A DNA stretch of 64,000 nt, taken from Tubulanus polymorphus. Taxonomy: Eukaryota > Nemertea > Palaeonemertea > Tubulaniformes > Tubulanidae. Numbering within the stretch: the stretch's first letter is position 1; each line of letters opens with the position of its first letter. The notes beneath the pieces were generated by a model, which had not been told where the DNA came from, did not search any database, and saw only the letters and a list, made by a program, of their open reading frames with translations. Shown here piece by piece: positions 25,107 to 36,300 of this stretch. The stretch covers positions 13,957,001 to 14,021,000 of the forward strand of contig NC_134025.1 of assembly GCF_964204645.1 (NCBI RefSeq), written 5' to 3'. A program made the position numbers and the translations under genes.

Positions 25107-25797
25107 GATGCCCCCTTGTCCAATTAAATTTGGTCCTCCAAATTTGCGGAAAACACAGATGCTATAACTTCATTAAAACTCCTTCCACTGCGAGAACGTG
25201 TAAAATTGAGTTCCACCGTGCGAAAATGTGTAAACGTTGGACAGTAACATCCGGATTCTCAGTCATTCACGAAAGAGTCACATGTTGTCGTTATATATGG
25301 ACGATGCGATGATACGTTAACTGTAATTATCTGCAAAGGATCCCCGAATTCTGGCTGATTCTGCGACGAAGGAACAGAAGTAACGTGTTGTGTAGTTATA
25401 GCGTCCGGAAGTCCAGTTGGTGATTGCAAGTAGTACTGGTATGCATTTCTCCGTTATGAAGATCTTCCGATTACTGACTGGAAATAACTTCATGACACAA
25501 TGATAGTAACATGCAAAATCTGACATCAGAGCAGTGTTCAGGCAATGACACAACACAAATACAGTTACCCTTGTCAACCAAAAGAAGAAAAAAAAACTGA
25601 TCATTATTTAAAAAAAAGTGGTCAGAAGTAAACAAAGAATAACCATAGTAATTGAGTAAAGATGACACCACCAGCATAATTGAACTGTATTAACACCTAT
25701 CATCGCAGTCTCAATTAATCCACGTTATATTATATCATTGATAAATTCATACCGTACTGTACACTCATCTCAGATATGTCTCCGGTTAGATTTACAA

Positions 25798-26863
25798 CAG
25801 TGCTTCATCTAGCCAAAAATAGAAGGGCGGTCCGCCCCGCCCCCGAAAATAGCCGCCCTTGTGCCATTCAGATATGTCCCATGCTCGCCCTTGTGCCCTC
25901 ATCACTTGCCGTAGGTCCGCCATCCTGCCCTTGTCAGTCACGAGTAATGAGTCAGGGCTTTCAAAATAAGCCGACGCATCCGACTGTTAGTAAGTTTCCT
26001 GCGACGGCTATGAAATATCTCGTATGATATCAACGATAGTAGCTCATGTGATCAGTGGTTATATTCAAATGTTCTGCAGTCAGTGTGCATCGTGTGAAAA
26101 CGTGCCTCAGACGCGTGGCCTAGTTTAAGTTTCCAGGAAATTGGCTGACTTCCAAACTACTGCCAATCATTCTAGCGACTGCCGTTGTAAAGCTGGTAGA
26201 GTATATTCGATGGATTGTTTCGTTTTGAACACATCGTGATGCTCTGGATCTTTTTATCTAGACTATTAGACAATTTTTTTTTATACAAGGTGAAAAACTT
26301 TGTTTGGTGAACTCACAGAGAGACTCGCACAGACAATTAGTTTGAGTAGCCTAATAGCAATAATGTGTTCTTAAGCTTACTGCTTACCAATTATCAACAG
26401 TTACTTGCCAATCACTAACACTATCAATTTAAATCAATTAATTTGATATTTCTAAGATTAAAAATATTCAATTTCATGTAGGCCTATACACTATTGCTGG
26501 CTCTTTTTCGCTGTATTTGCTACTTGAGATTGCTTTTTTCTGCAATTTTTTTGACTGCAACTGGTTTTCCAAATCATTTTGAAAGCCCTATCTATATTAA
26601 CTTTTGTTCATTGACAGGCATAGGTGTAAGGATGTACTGTGGTCAAGTGTGTCACCCATGGCATAATCAGATTTAAAGATAGTTTCTAGTCCTCAGTCGT
26701 AGTAGGGGGTACCTCGATTCTATGCAATAGGGAACATTGCAGTTTGCCCCTAAAACAGACGTGAGTGCATTATTATGTGCCCTTGCTCCGATGGAATCAC
26801 GCACAAAAATGCCCTTATTTGAAATCAGCACCCTGCCCTTTTTTAATGCTAGATGAAGCACTG
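25798..26863. mobile_element. hAT-like non-autonomous transposon, copy B
   Basis: The termini are CAGTGCTTCATCTAGC and GCTAGATGAAGCACTG, as in copy A (15357-16408). It is flanked by TACAA on both sides (25793-25797 and 26864-26868). It is nested inside the Gypsy internal region. Differences from copy A are scattered substitutions and small indels. No transposase is encoded. Confidence 0.75.
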
Positions 26864-27054
26864 TACAATGACGTTATTTGCGTGTTTTCTACGAAAGATT
26901 TCATGCACTCTACTTAAAATGACTAGTATATATTAATTGAATGTATGAACTATCCGATCTTTGAACCATTCAGGGCGTAAATAAACTGAAAATATACGTA
27001 CGAGTAATAAGCTGATTAATTCATTGCTGATATTCATATGATATCCTGGAAAGC

Positions 27055-27595
27055 TTAAGAAAACCTACTGTAACTACTACTGAGTTTCGAAGAAATTGAT
27101 TTTAAACGAGAAGCATACTGACTTTGTGTGCCAGGAGGTGTTTCATACCAAGGCAGCCATGCAGGGGGAGCAAACCGCCCACATAAAACATAGTATTCTA
27201 AGACATCCTGGTCATTGAAACATGTTGATACGGCTCGAGCGACAGTAGGTATAATGTTTTTGAGCTCGGTTTTGGTGGGAGGCCTTTTATTTTCCAAGAT
27301 GACATGATATATACCCCATACATATTCAAGACTTTCTCCGTGATCACTTACTTTAAAGAATCTCGTTTTGGTGCCCGGTACCATGGACTGTCATGGTAAT
27401 ACTTGACGAATAGCACATTATTTTGAAATTTGGTAGCAACAACCGTTTTTCCTGTAGGGCATGGACATAATGCTCGACGATTACCCGTCCGAATAGCCTC
27501 TTCGATAGCGACATTACTTGAATCTGAACTACTCTTAACGCTTTCCTCAATCCTATGATCTTGGTGAGTTTTCGATCGAGCTGAATAATATACAC
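27055..27595 (-). pseudogene. Gypsy 3' coding remnant, function unknown
   Basis: Two overlapping minus-strand open stretches (27353-27595 and 27055-27384) continue the decayed coding region downstream of the Gypsy integrase. The second encodes a segment with PPAWLPWYETPP and a Ser-rich end. No domain was recognised. Frame changes separate it from the integrase, and it may be the C-terminal tail of the polyprotein or a lineage-specific extra ORF. Confidence 0.4.
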
Positions 27596-27899
27596 TATTT
27601 ACATTCTCATTATTTGATGAGTCTTCATTAGATATCTGATTATCAAATTCCTGGAAGCAATCATTAGTAACATATACACCCTGTGTTACGGTTCCATTTA
27701 ATTTTCTTCTAGGTTTTTCACGTATCTCTACTTCACTATCCTGACATCTATCTCTATTTGTGATTATGTTTGCTACGTCATTCTCGTTATCATTTCGATC
27801 TTTTTGATTTCCGTGATTATCATCAGCATTGTCTGTAATGCGATCAAAAAACTTCCTTTTGCAAGGTTTCTTACGTTTTTTGCCTGATGCCGCATAGTT

Positions 27900-28806
27900 T
27901 TCGTGAAAGTGTCGAATTAGTTTATTTGGGATTCATTTTCCTAATTCCAAAGAATTTTCACGATTTAAATCTGACTTCCATTTTACGCGATATTTACATA
28001 AACCGTTTTCTAGTTTGTACAGTAGAATTTTCTGAATATCTGATTCATTGAAAGTCTCAGTAACAACTGGTCTATCTTTGTTATCGTCTGGCAAAATTTG
28101 AATGTCAGTTGGAGTATCAGCTAGATTGCTAGGTTTATATTTTAAGCGCCCATGAATCTCGTCGAATAATTCAGGGTTTTCCTCAGCTGTTGAACCATCC
28201 CATGCGACCTCTTCATAATTCGCACGCGATGAAGGATCTTTGTATAATTTTAGACGATTCCCATTGACATGCGATGGGAGTAAAACGTTATCAGAGATTC
28301 TTCGTAATTGATAAGCCCCTTTGCTAGCTACTGACTGAATGAAACAGGGACCTACGTATTTTTTAGTTTTGGCGATTTTCCTTTCTTAACTTTCATGACT
28401 TTTAGCCAAACGCAATCAGTAATCTGATACTGAGGTTTTGATGCCTTTTTATCGAATTGAGTTTTATACTTATTTTGAGCTCTTTTTATATTCTCGTTAG
28501 CGATATTTCGTGATATGACAAGCTGCCTTAATATATGCGATAAGTATGCCTTATGATCAGTAGCTAATGAATGGTGTGGAATTAAAGCTGTGTCTATTGG
28601 TAGACGCATTTCTTGGCTGAATAACATGTGGTAAGGGCTGAAACCTGAACCTTCAGTTGAGGGAACATGCCTATAACTCATCATTACACTTGGCATTAGT
28701 GTATCCCAATTAGTCTGATCCTGGTTACAATACGACCTAAGCGACTGCCAAATGTACTGGTTAGTTCTCTCGCAAACTGAGTTTGATTGAGGATGGTACG
28801 GAGCGG
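27900..28806 (-). pseudogene. Gypsy integrase C-terminal half with chromodomain-like tail
   Basis: The minus-strand frame from 28806 carries the end of the retroviral integrase core, with the catalytic Glu in SVCERTNQY. Next come GFSPYHMLFSQEMRLPID, typical of Ty3/Gypsy integrases, a basic region, and a chromodomain-like stretch (CKYRVKWKSDLNRENS). Breaks are visible: a frameshift near 28370 and a TGA at 27933-27935. The N-terminal zinc finger and the first catalytic residues are absent because of the deletion at 28806/28807. Confidence 0.7.
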
Positions 28807-28888
28807 TGAAATGTTATGAACTGTTCGATATGACATTGTAGATCTATATGATTATGAAATATGCAAATTATATCAGGGTGACAATTAT

Positions 28889-29815
28889 ATTGGTATCTGG
28901 GGATCTTAACTAAAGTTCTATTTTTGAAAATTTTAGTAAAAAGAAATGTGTTTAGGTAGGCCTAATACAGATCCAGAGAGCCGCAAGGCTCTACAAAAAA
29001 CAGCTCATCAATAGATATTGAATATTCATCCCGTCCCCCTAAAATATTCTATCATGGTATGTTTATGTTATAGGCCTATAATAGTTACTGTAGTATTACC
29101 ATTGTATGTTGTATGTTGTTTTGAAAATAGCTTACCATAGATAAGCCTTATAATATTGACATTTGTATCATTGTCATCATCCATTTCATAGTCACCGGGG
29201 CTCGTCCACTCTGTTCAGAGCTACAGCCTTCAGGCTCTGGACGAGTCCTTCATAGTTCATTGTGGTATTTTGTAAGATAAATTATTATAGCCTATGTTCT
29301 ATGAAAATAAAATCAATCAATCAAACTCTGGAAATGTTAACAAGAGACAAGTAGGCCTAAGACAAGTTGAAAAAACACAAGTTATGCTTGATTCTCTTAT
29401 TCAAATTTAATTCAAATTTAAATTTATTTTATTACATCATATTTACAAAGCATATCATTGGTTCATAAAGTAATAAAAATTAGGACAGAACAAATATTAT
29501 TATAGAATTTTCAAAAAGGCAATGAATTTCTATAACTAAATGAACATTATTTTTCTAATAACTCAGATCAATAGTAACTCTCCCGTTTATTAGGAAACAC
29601 ACGCAACTAGTGGAATAGGTTTGATTTACACATATGTTGCAGGTGCCTAAATTGTTTATCACTATAGAATTTGGTATCCATAAAAGCCAAAATCAACATC
29701 AGCCGGAAATACAATACACTAAAATATGTATTCTTTCAAATATTTCAATAAAAAGATTAACTTCTTAAATCTATTCCAAATCAAAAAACGTTCTTATCTG
29801 TAAATTCACTCAATC
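28889..29815. other. AT-rich spacer with LINE-like 3' tail
   Basis: No gene was seen. The stretch 29184-29332 holds a hairpin (29201-29245: CTCGTCCA paired with TGGACGAG, inner CAGAGC/GCTCTG) followed by AATAAAATCAATCAATCAA. A structured end plus a short tandem tail is typical of some LINE 3' ends. Confidence 0.4.
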
Positions 29816-30130
29816 TATCGACTCAGCAGGTGCTTAAGATGAGTTCTTAATAGGACAGATCCATTTTTAAGCATGGTGATAATACAGTATCATGATGTTT
29901 GAATGCCAAAATAAATGCCTGGTCAAATAAATTCATATTTGTTGATTGTACGTCCGCGTATGTTTGGTTTCAAAGCTGAATCATATTTGACGTTTACACA
30001 GTGGTTGCAAATAAGGTTCGAATCTGTCAATGCATTTTATTCTATGTATCGGTATTTCAATTTACTACAATTCCAATCATTCTGAATGGCTTTGCAGAAA
30101 ACCCGTCATCGCTGCTTAGCAGCTATATTT
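29816..30130 (+). repeat. SINE copy related to 9955-10441
   Basis: It shares ordered words with the 9955 copy: GAGTTCTTAATAGGACA, a GGTTTCAAAGCTGAATCA word, GCAGAAAACCCGTC and GCTGCTTAGCAGCTATATTT. The copy is diverged and lacks the long (ATT)n tail. Confidence 0.5.
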
Positions 30131-30799
30131 CTGAATTAGTTTCCCATAAAATGCATAAGTCCTACAAGGTGAACAAAATTTCCCCCAAATTTCCAAAATT
30201 TCATAATACCCTGGCAATAAACATCTTAATGTGATGAGAATTTAGTGGTACGGTAAAATTAATTTCATCGTTTCGTATCATTTTTAAAATTCTTTCTCCA
30301 GTGAGAATGAGATTTTCAGATAGCCTACCTTTTCTATACATTTATAGGCCTGCCGGTCTACTTCATTACTGAAATTGCCAACTAATTCGAACTCTTGATA
30401 ATTCAACTAATTCATATTAAGAGCGGAGTAGGGCCTACCCAATTTTCATAGTAACTACTTCAAATTAGCCAATTTAATCCTACTCCATAGCAGGGTAAAA
30501 TTATCTGGTTCAACTAATTCGAATCCTAATTAATTTGCACATGACTTGTCAAATGGGAATTGAAAATTAACCTTAAAATCTTAAATTCAAATGAGCCAGT
30601 TCTTGAAACCGAGCCGGCTAAAATTTCATTTCTTTCATCAAAAGTTTCATTTCTTTATTCAACATCATTAGGAGTGCAACAATGATACTGCCACAGTGTC
30701 ATAGATGGTAGACGATCTTTTCAATCTGCGATACCCGATGTACCCTATAGTGTGCATGCGCGAATAGGCTGGACTTCTAAGAGAATATTGGCTAAAATT

Positions 30800-30868
30800 T
30801 GGGATTCGATCTCAAAAGCTCTGGCGTGCAAGCATAACACTCTACCCACTGAGCCATAAGGCTGAACT
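30800..30868 (-). repeat. tRNA-like SINE head or tRNA pseudogene
   Basis: On the minus strand TGGCTCAGTGGGTAGAGTG (A box) is followed 30 nt later by GAGATCGAATCCC (B box). Arm pairing is poor, so a functional tRNA is not supported. A tRNA-derived SINE fragment is more likely. Confidence 0.5.
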
Positions 30869-30897
30869 GTCAGAGACGCAACTGTTTAACTACTTAT

Positions 30898-31010
30898 AGC
30901 CTTACCCTAACAAACCTAACCCTAACCCTAGACCTTACCCTAACCCTCTGGACCCTTTAGACCCTAACCCCCTGGACCATATAAAAGACCCAACCCTCTG
31001 AGCCCTAAAT
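30898..31010. repeat. Degenerate CCCTAA array
   Basis: CCTAACCCTAACCCTAG with variants CCCTCTGGACCCT and CCCTTTAGACCCT. It is the same variant family as the array at 60-185 and lies within COQ6 intron 1, so it is interstitial. Confidence 0.6.
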
Positions 31011-31199
31011 CTGATTGAAAAAGTTGCCATTTGTTTTTAATGTATGAGCATTCGCGAGAGAGTTCATCGGTGTCAGGGATTGAGAGGATCACATACCGTC
31101 ATAGACATAACACCGGGTAAGCCTATCCACAAGGAAGCCCAAGCCGATCAATCAAGCAAGGGCGATTTCTAGCAGGCTTTAGGCCTAATAAATACTCAC

Positions 31200-31533
31200 C
31201 AAGGGCACTTGCCATTGCTGTTCCAACCATGCCACCTCCTGAAATAACAACATCGTAAAGTTGTTTTTCAGTGATGTCGGCATTTTCTATTTTGTTGGTA
31301 GTAGTTTGTTGTGTGCTGAAGGAGCTGCAGCTAGTAGTACTTATTTTCCCAACAGTCTTTTGAACAACATTGCCGACGTTGCTGGTTGTAGTAGTAGGCC
31401 TAATTTGTAAAAACGGTGATACACAATTTTCTGATACACAATTTTCATAATTTGCCGTGCTCAGTTTTCCGTACGAACGGTACTGTATCTGGGGACATAA
31501 TCCTCTTAGTATCCTAAATGATGACATTTTCAA
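31200..31533 (-). CDS. COQ6: COQ6 exon 1 (ubiquinone biosynthesis monooxygenase)
   Basis: The exon encodes about 111 residues. An Arg/Ser-rich N-terminus without acidic residues (MKMSSFRILRGLC...) looks like a mitochondrial presequence. After a variable Thr/Ser-rich linker comes YDVVISGGGMVGTAMASALG, the FAD-binding GxGxxG Rossmann motif of the COQ6/UbiH family. It ends at a GTGAGT donor (31194-31199) after the first base of a Gly codon, matching exon 2. COQ6 hydroxylates the ring of CoQ precursors in the mitochondrial matrix, with electrons from ferredoxin. Starts at 31533 and 31527 are both possible. The exon is 555 bp from Polinton element 1. Confidence 0.85.
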
Positions 31534-31700
31534 TTATATATATATAGGATTCAGGAGAGCAAGCAGCTTTTCGGTTGTCTCGAATGAAGACACCGGAACT
31601 TTACAGTCGTCAACGCCATGGGCAGACATATTGCGATAGATGGCGTCTGTGTGACAGATCTTTCAGTTCTTCCACTAGACGCGTTTTCGGTGCTCTCTTA
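31534..31700 (-). promoter_or_regulatory. COQ6: Candidate COQ6 promoter and 5' UTR
   Basis: Upstream of the COQ6 start lie an ETS-like ACCGGAA (about 31590) and a YY1-like AGATGGCG (about 31637), motifs common in housekeeping promoters. The LINE ORF1 begins at 31729 on the opposite strand, leaving under 200 bp between the two starts. Transcription start not determinable. Confidence 0.35.
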
Positions 31701-31728
31701 ATATTTCAACACGACAACTACAGATACA

Positions 31729-32087
31729 ATGGCACCAACCACGAAATCTATTAGATCTTCACCAGATACAAAGCTGCGATCCAAGAATAAAAATCAATCG
31801 CAAGACGAGTTGGATGTACATTCGGCAATTTCGGAAATATTTAGCCAACTAAAGAAGCTCGATAAACTGGATGTACTAGATAATCTAATCGCGGAGATCG
31901 CCAATCTGACGAAATCGTTAGAATTTTGTCATGAAACTATCAACGAGCTAAAGCTAGAAAACCAACGATTAAAAAAGGACGTAGCGGAAAATAGTGAAGC
32001 GAAAGAGGTTATCCTAGCACAGCAACAAGCGGATCATGAAGCGTTACTGGATTGCAGTGGAGATCTATGCGCGAAAACGCGATCTTC
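31729..32087 (+). pseudogene. LINE ORF1, N-terminal part, split by Polinton 1
   Basis: The start ATG at 31729 is followed by a basic N-terminus and a long coiled coil (ISEIFSQLKKLDKLDVLDNL..., repeated Leu heptads). Near 32055 the frame is disturbed by a one-base change. The gene is interrupted at 32088 by Polinton element 1; its continuation is at 50320-50681. The type (coiled coil then RRM-like domain) is ORF1 of a non-LTR retrotransposon. Confidence 0.75.
32082..32087. repeat. 6-bp target duplication ATCTTC, left
   Basis: ATCTTC immediately precedes AGTAATAGGG at 32088 and recurs immediately after ...CCCTATTACT at 50314-50319. Six-base duplications are the hallmark of Maverick/Polinton integration. 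Confidence 0.9.
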
Positions 32088-32337
32088 AGTAATAGGGATA
32101 ATGGGCTTTCATACCAAAGTATCCCTTTTACTCTTAAAATATTTATATACATGAATAAAATATATATGAATAACATATAAATTGATAGATTATTCAATAT
32201 AAAAGTGTGAGTAAAGTGTGAGCTCTTATAGAATAGATATATAGATAGATATATTTACAACATTATTTCAATATTCATATTTGTGTGAGTTAGATTTTTA
32301 AACATTAAAAGTGTTAGTAAAGTGTGATTGAAATAAT
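32088..32337 (+). repeat. Left terminal inverted repeat of Polinton 1
   Basis: It matches the reverse complement of 49842-50313. The outermost part is a short hairpin (32088-32132: AGTAATAGGG... CCCTTTTACT). In the right copy the corresponding hairpin is 264 bp, so the left copy appears to have lost most of the palindrome. Similarity ends near TGATTGAAATAAT. Confidence 0.85.
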
Positions 32338-32395
32338 ACATAATATAAATCATTGAACTTCTAAAATCAATTTTAATAAAAAATTTAGTATTAAA

Positions 32396-33340
32396 ATGGA
32401 AGCAAATAAGTACTACTGTCCAACATGTAATATCAATATAGATACATCCCAAAAAGCAAGACACAATGAAACTAAAACACATTTAGAGAATAAATTAAAA
32501 TTATAATATAAAGATGATATATTAGAAACTAAATTAGAAGAATTAAAGAATGAAAAAGAAACATATAAATGTGATACATGTAATCAATCATTCAGTGATA
32601 AAAGATATTATAAAGAACATTTAAAATCTAAAAGCAATATTAGAAATATGAATAACGTTATTTTAGGTGAAGATTATTTTGATAAAGATAATGATAAGAA
32701 ACAGAAGACAATTAAAAGCATAAAAAATAAATTAAACAATAAAAGACCATACATGGAAGATGTAAGAAATTATATTAATTCATTAGATAATAAAAAAGAT
32801 ATAGAGATAACCGAAGCATTTAAAAGTGATATTGGTCCAGCAGCTATCGAGTTTAAATTTCATAAAGGTAAAACATTAGAAGAAAATAAAAAACATTTAG
32901 AAAATATGAAAGAAATAATAAAAATAATAGGCCTAACTGATGTTGAATACCCTAAAATTAGTATATCAGTTAAAGTAAAGTTTATAAAATCTGAAGATAA
33001 ACCAATATATAATATAAATTCTCATTCACAACATATTATATCTAAACAACATATAGATGAAAATTAGATAAATGTTATAATGAAGTAAAAACTAAAATAG
33101 AAGAGAAATATTTTGAAGGATCTGGTTTAATATTTGATGAAATAATATTTATGACTTTACATGTTTATAACACAAAATATAATAAGTTAACTAAATCAAA
33201 ACCAATAGATGAAAATAATGTATCATATTATAAAGAACCAGATATTGAAGCATCGAGTTATATCAAACTACCATTTAAAACTAATGCTGTAATAAATGTA
33301 CAAAATGAAGATGATAAATGTTTTGCTATGGCCAATTATA
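32396..33340 (+). pseudogene. POLB: PolB N-terminal region, broken
   Basis: The gene starts at ATG 32396 after the AT-rich motif TTTTAATAAAAAA. It encodes an early C2H2-like finger (YYCPTC...), a second finger (YKCDTC), and a region ending in DDKCFAM. That motif is seen at the start of the PolB N-terminal domain in other Polintons and has been suggested to be OTU-like. The breaks are a TAA at 32504-32506, a one-base loss in the A-run near 33060, and a compensating one-base gain near 33333 that leads into the long polymerase frame. A copy of the first finger region recurs at 52470-52560. Confidence 0.7.
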
Positions 33341-36300
33341 AGTTGCTTGCATCCAACAGAAGATATTACACATAGTTTTAGATTAACTCATTATAAACCA
33401 TTTGAAAATAATTATAAGATAGATAAGTATTCTGTTAGAATTAAAAACATCCCAAAAATAGAAAGAGATAATAATATAAAGATAAATGTATTTGATTTAA
33501 TCAAATTACCAAATACAAAAGGTAACAACATAAAACATTATACATTAGAACCTTTATATCTATCAAAAGATTATGATTCAAACGATGTTATAGATATACT
33601 ATATTATAAGAATCATTATATGTGGATTAAACAAATCGATTTATTTTTTAAATCAGAAAATGATCACCATAAAATATATCTATGTAGAAAATGTTTACAT
33701 AGATTCAGTAATGAAAGTACATTATTAAATCATAAACAATTATGTGAAAATCATGATTATTGTAAATTAGTTTTACCAAATGAAAAAGATAAAATATTAG
33801 AATTCAAAAAATATGATTACAAAAATAAAGTACCATTTGTAATATATGGAGATTTTGAATCATTAAATAAAGAACTAACTGATCTAGATAGAAAAGAAAT
33901 ATATTATAAAAGAAAGAAATTAAATTCTAATGAAAATGATTATTCTGAAGAACCACCAAAAACAAATACTATTAAAAAGATTCATCAATCAGCTGCAGCT
34001 TTCGGGTTATATATTAAATCTGATTATCCAGAACTAATTGAAAGTGAATATTATCATTATAGAAATGAAAATGTTATCAATCATTTTTGTGACTTATTAA
34101 TTGAATATGAAATAAGATTTAGTAAATTATTGAATACAAATATAGAAATTATAATGACAGAAGAAGATAAAGAAGAATTTGCGTTTGCAGATAAATGTTA
34201 TTATTGTGAAAAGATATTTAATTATAAAGATAAAAAAGTAAGAGACCATGATCATTTGAACGGAAAGTTTAGAGGCGCTGCACATGAGAATTGTAACTTA
34301 CAAGCTAAGAAAATTAACTTTGTACCAGTTATATTTCATAATCTATCAGGATATGATGCACATTCATTCATCAAACAGTTATGCCATAAAATAGATGAAA
34401 TTAATAATGAAATAGAAAGATTAAATTCAAATAGATCAAAAGATAAAATACCAACTTATAAATTTAGAATGTTAGCTAAAACATCTGATAATTATATATC
34501 ATTCCAATTTGGTTGCCTAAGATTTATAGATTCATATAGATTTTTAAATAGTTCATTAGATAACTTATCAAAATCATTAGTTGATGGTGAATTAAAAATA
34601 TTAAAGCAACACTACCCAAATAATGATGATTTTCAATTAATGAGATATAAAGGCGCAATTCCATATTCATTTTATAAATCACATAATGATTTTAATATAA
34701 CTGAATTATTAAAAGAACAATTCTATGATGAATTAAAAAATGAATATGTTAAAGATGAAGTATATAATAGAACATTGAATATTTGGAATCATTTTAGAAT
34801 GAAAAATCATGGGCAATTAGTAGATTTATATCTAAAATCAGATGTATTATTATTAACCGATATATTCGAAAGGTTTAGAGATGTAAACCTAAAATATTTT
34901 AACATTGATCCTTGTCATTGTTATTCTAGCCCAGGTTTAACATGGGATTGTGGATTAAAATTTACAGATATAAAAATGGATTTGTTAACAAATATAGATC
35001 AATTACTATTATTTGAAAAATCTATAAGAGGAGGAGTTTCAGGTGTATTAGGTGATAGATATTTCAATGTAAATGATAACCCTGGATATAAGTTATTATA
35101 TATAGATGCAAATAATCTATATGGTTGGGCAATGATGGAACCACAACCTTATGGAGTATTTGAATTAACTGAAGTTTTACAACATGAAAATAATTATAAA
35201 TTTGATTGGAAGAAAAGAATCCTAGATATTGCAGATGATTCAGATACTGGTTACTTCTTTGTTGTAGATTTAGAATATCCTGAACATATTAAATTTAAAT
35301 CTAGAAATCTAGCATACTGCCCCGAACATAAAACTGTAACTCATGAAGAACTATCAAATTATCAAAAAAGAATTAAACCCGAAAATCATATTCATACAGA
35401 AAAGTTAATGGTAACTCAAGAAGATAAATATAATTATGTAGTACATTACAGAATGTTAAAGTTTTATTTGAGTCAAGGAATGATTCTAAAAAAAGTACAT
35501 AGATATATTTCATTTAGTCAATCTAAGTGGTTAGAAAAATATATAGATTTTAACACCAAACAGAGAACTGAAGCTAAAACTGATTTTGAGAAAGATTTCA
35601 AGTTAATGAATAATGCATTCTATGGTAAGACTTGTGAAAATATTAGAAATAGAAATGATATTGAGTTAGTCAGTAATGGTAAAAGAATTAGACATTTACA
35701 AACATATCCTAAATTTATAGGTAACAGAATATTTGATGAAAATTTAGCTGCAGTTAAGATGAGAAGAACATCAATGAAATTTAATAAACCAATCTATATT
35801 GGCGCTTCAGTTTTAGAATTATCAAAATTACTAATGTATGAATTCTATTATAATATATTACAACCACTTTTTGGAGAAAAACATATAGAAATATTATATT
35901 TTGATACAGATTCTTACATATTAAAGATAAAAACTGATAACATAACAGATGATTTAAAAACATTAAAACATCATTTTGATTTCAGTAACTATCCTAAAAA
36001 TCATGAATTGTTTAGCAATGATAATAAAAAAGTTCCCGGGAAGTTTAAGGATGAATTAGGTGGTGAAGAAATGATAGAGTTCATAGGTATTAGATCTAAA
36101 ATGTATTCATATAAAACTAAAGAACATGAAGCTAAAAAGTTAAAAGGAATAACCAAAAATGTAGTAGAAAAGAATATTCATTTCAAAGATTACATCAATT
36201 GTATATTCAATGAAGAAGTTAGAAAACATAAGATGAGATGTTTAAGATCTGAAGATCATGAAATGTTTATTGAAGAAATCGAAAAGATAAGTCTAAACCC

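Larger units (their letters stand above)
24891..28888 (-). mobile_element. Ty3/Gypsy retrotransposon, internally deleted, with TSD
   Basis: In minus orientation the element runs from a truncated 5' LTR (28807-28883) to a full 3' LTR (24896-25106). ATTAT flanks both ends (24891-24895 and 28884-28888), giving a 5-bp target duplication. The 5' LTR fragment is joined directly to the integrase gene, so the rest of that LTR, the primer site, gag, protease, reverse transcriptase and the integrase N-terminus are missing. A purine tract (ACAAGGGGGCATC) precedes the 3' LTR. A hAT-like element is inserted at 25798-26863. Confidence 0.8.
7981..31199 (-). other. COQ6: COQ6 intron 1 (23.2 kb), largely mobile DNA
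   Basis: This is the interval between donor GTGAGT (31194-31199) and acceptor CCTCATTTCAG (7981-7991); the exon phases fit exactly. It holds most repeats listed between 9.5 and 31 kb. Gene-free stretches with nothing recognised include 7992-9540, 10446-11886, 14300-14951, 14982-15356, 16409-17330, 22150-23284 and 24227-24890. Confidence 0.75.

Noticed and set aside
25776-26676. Short open frames in the hAT-like copy
   Set aside because: They are not conserved as coding in copy A and use the noncoding interior of a non-autonomous element.
30800-30868. Functional tRNA gene
   Set aside because: A and B boxes are present but arm pairing is poor; a SINE fragment is more likely.
33060-33340. Programmed frameshifting in PolB
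   Set aside because: The two shifts are opposite, lie in A-runs or an unremarkable site, and accompany a nonsense codon. No slippery heptamer with a downstream structure was evident.
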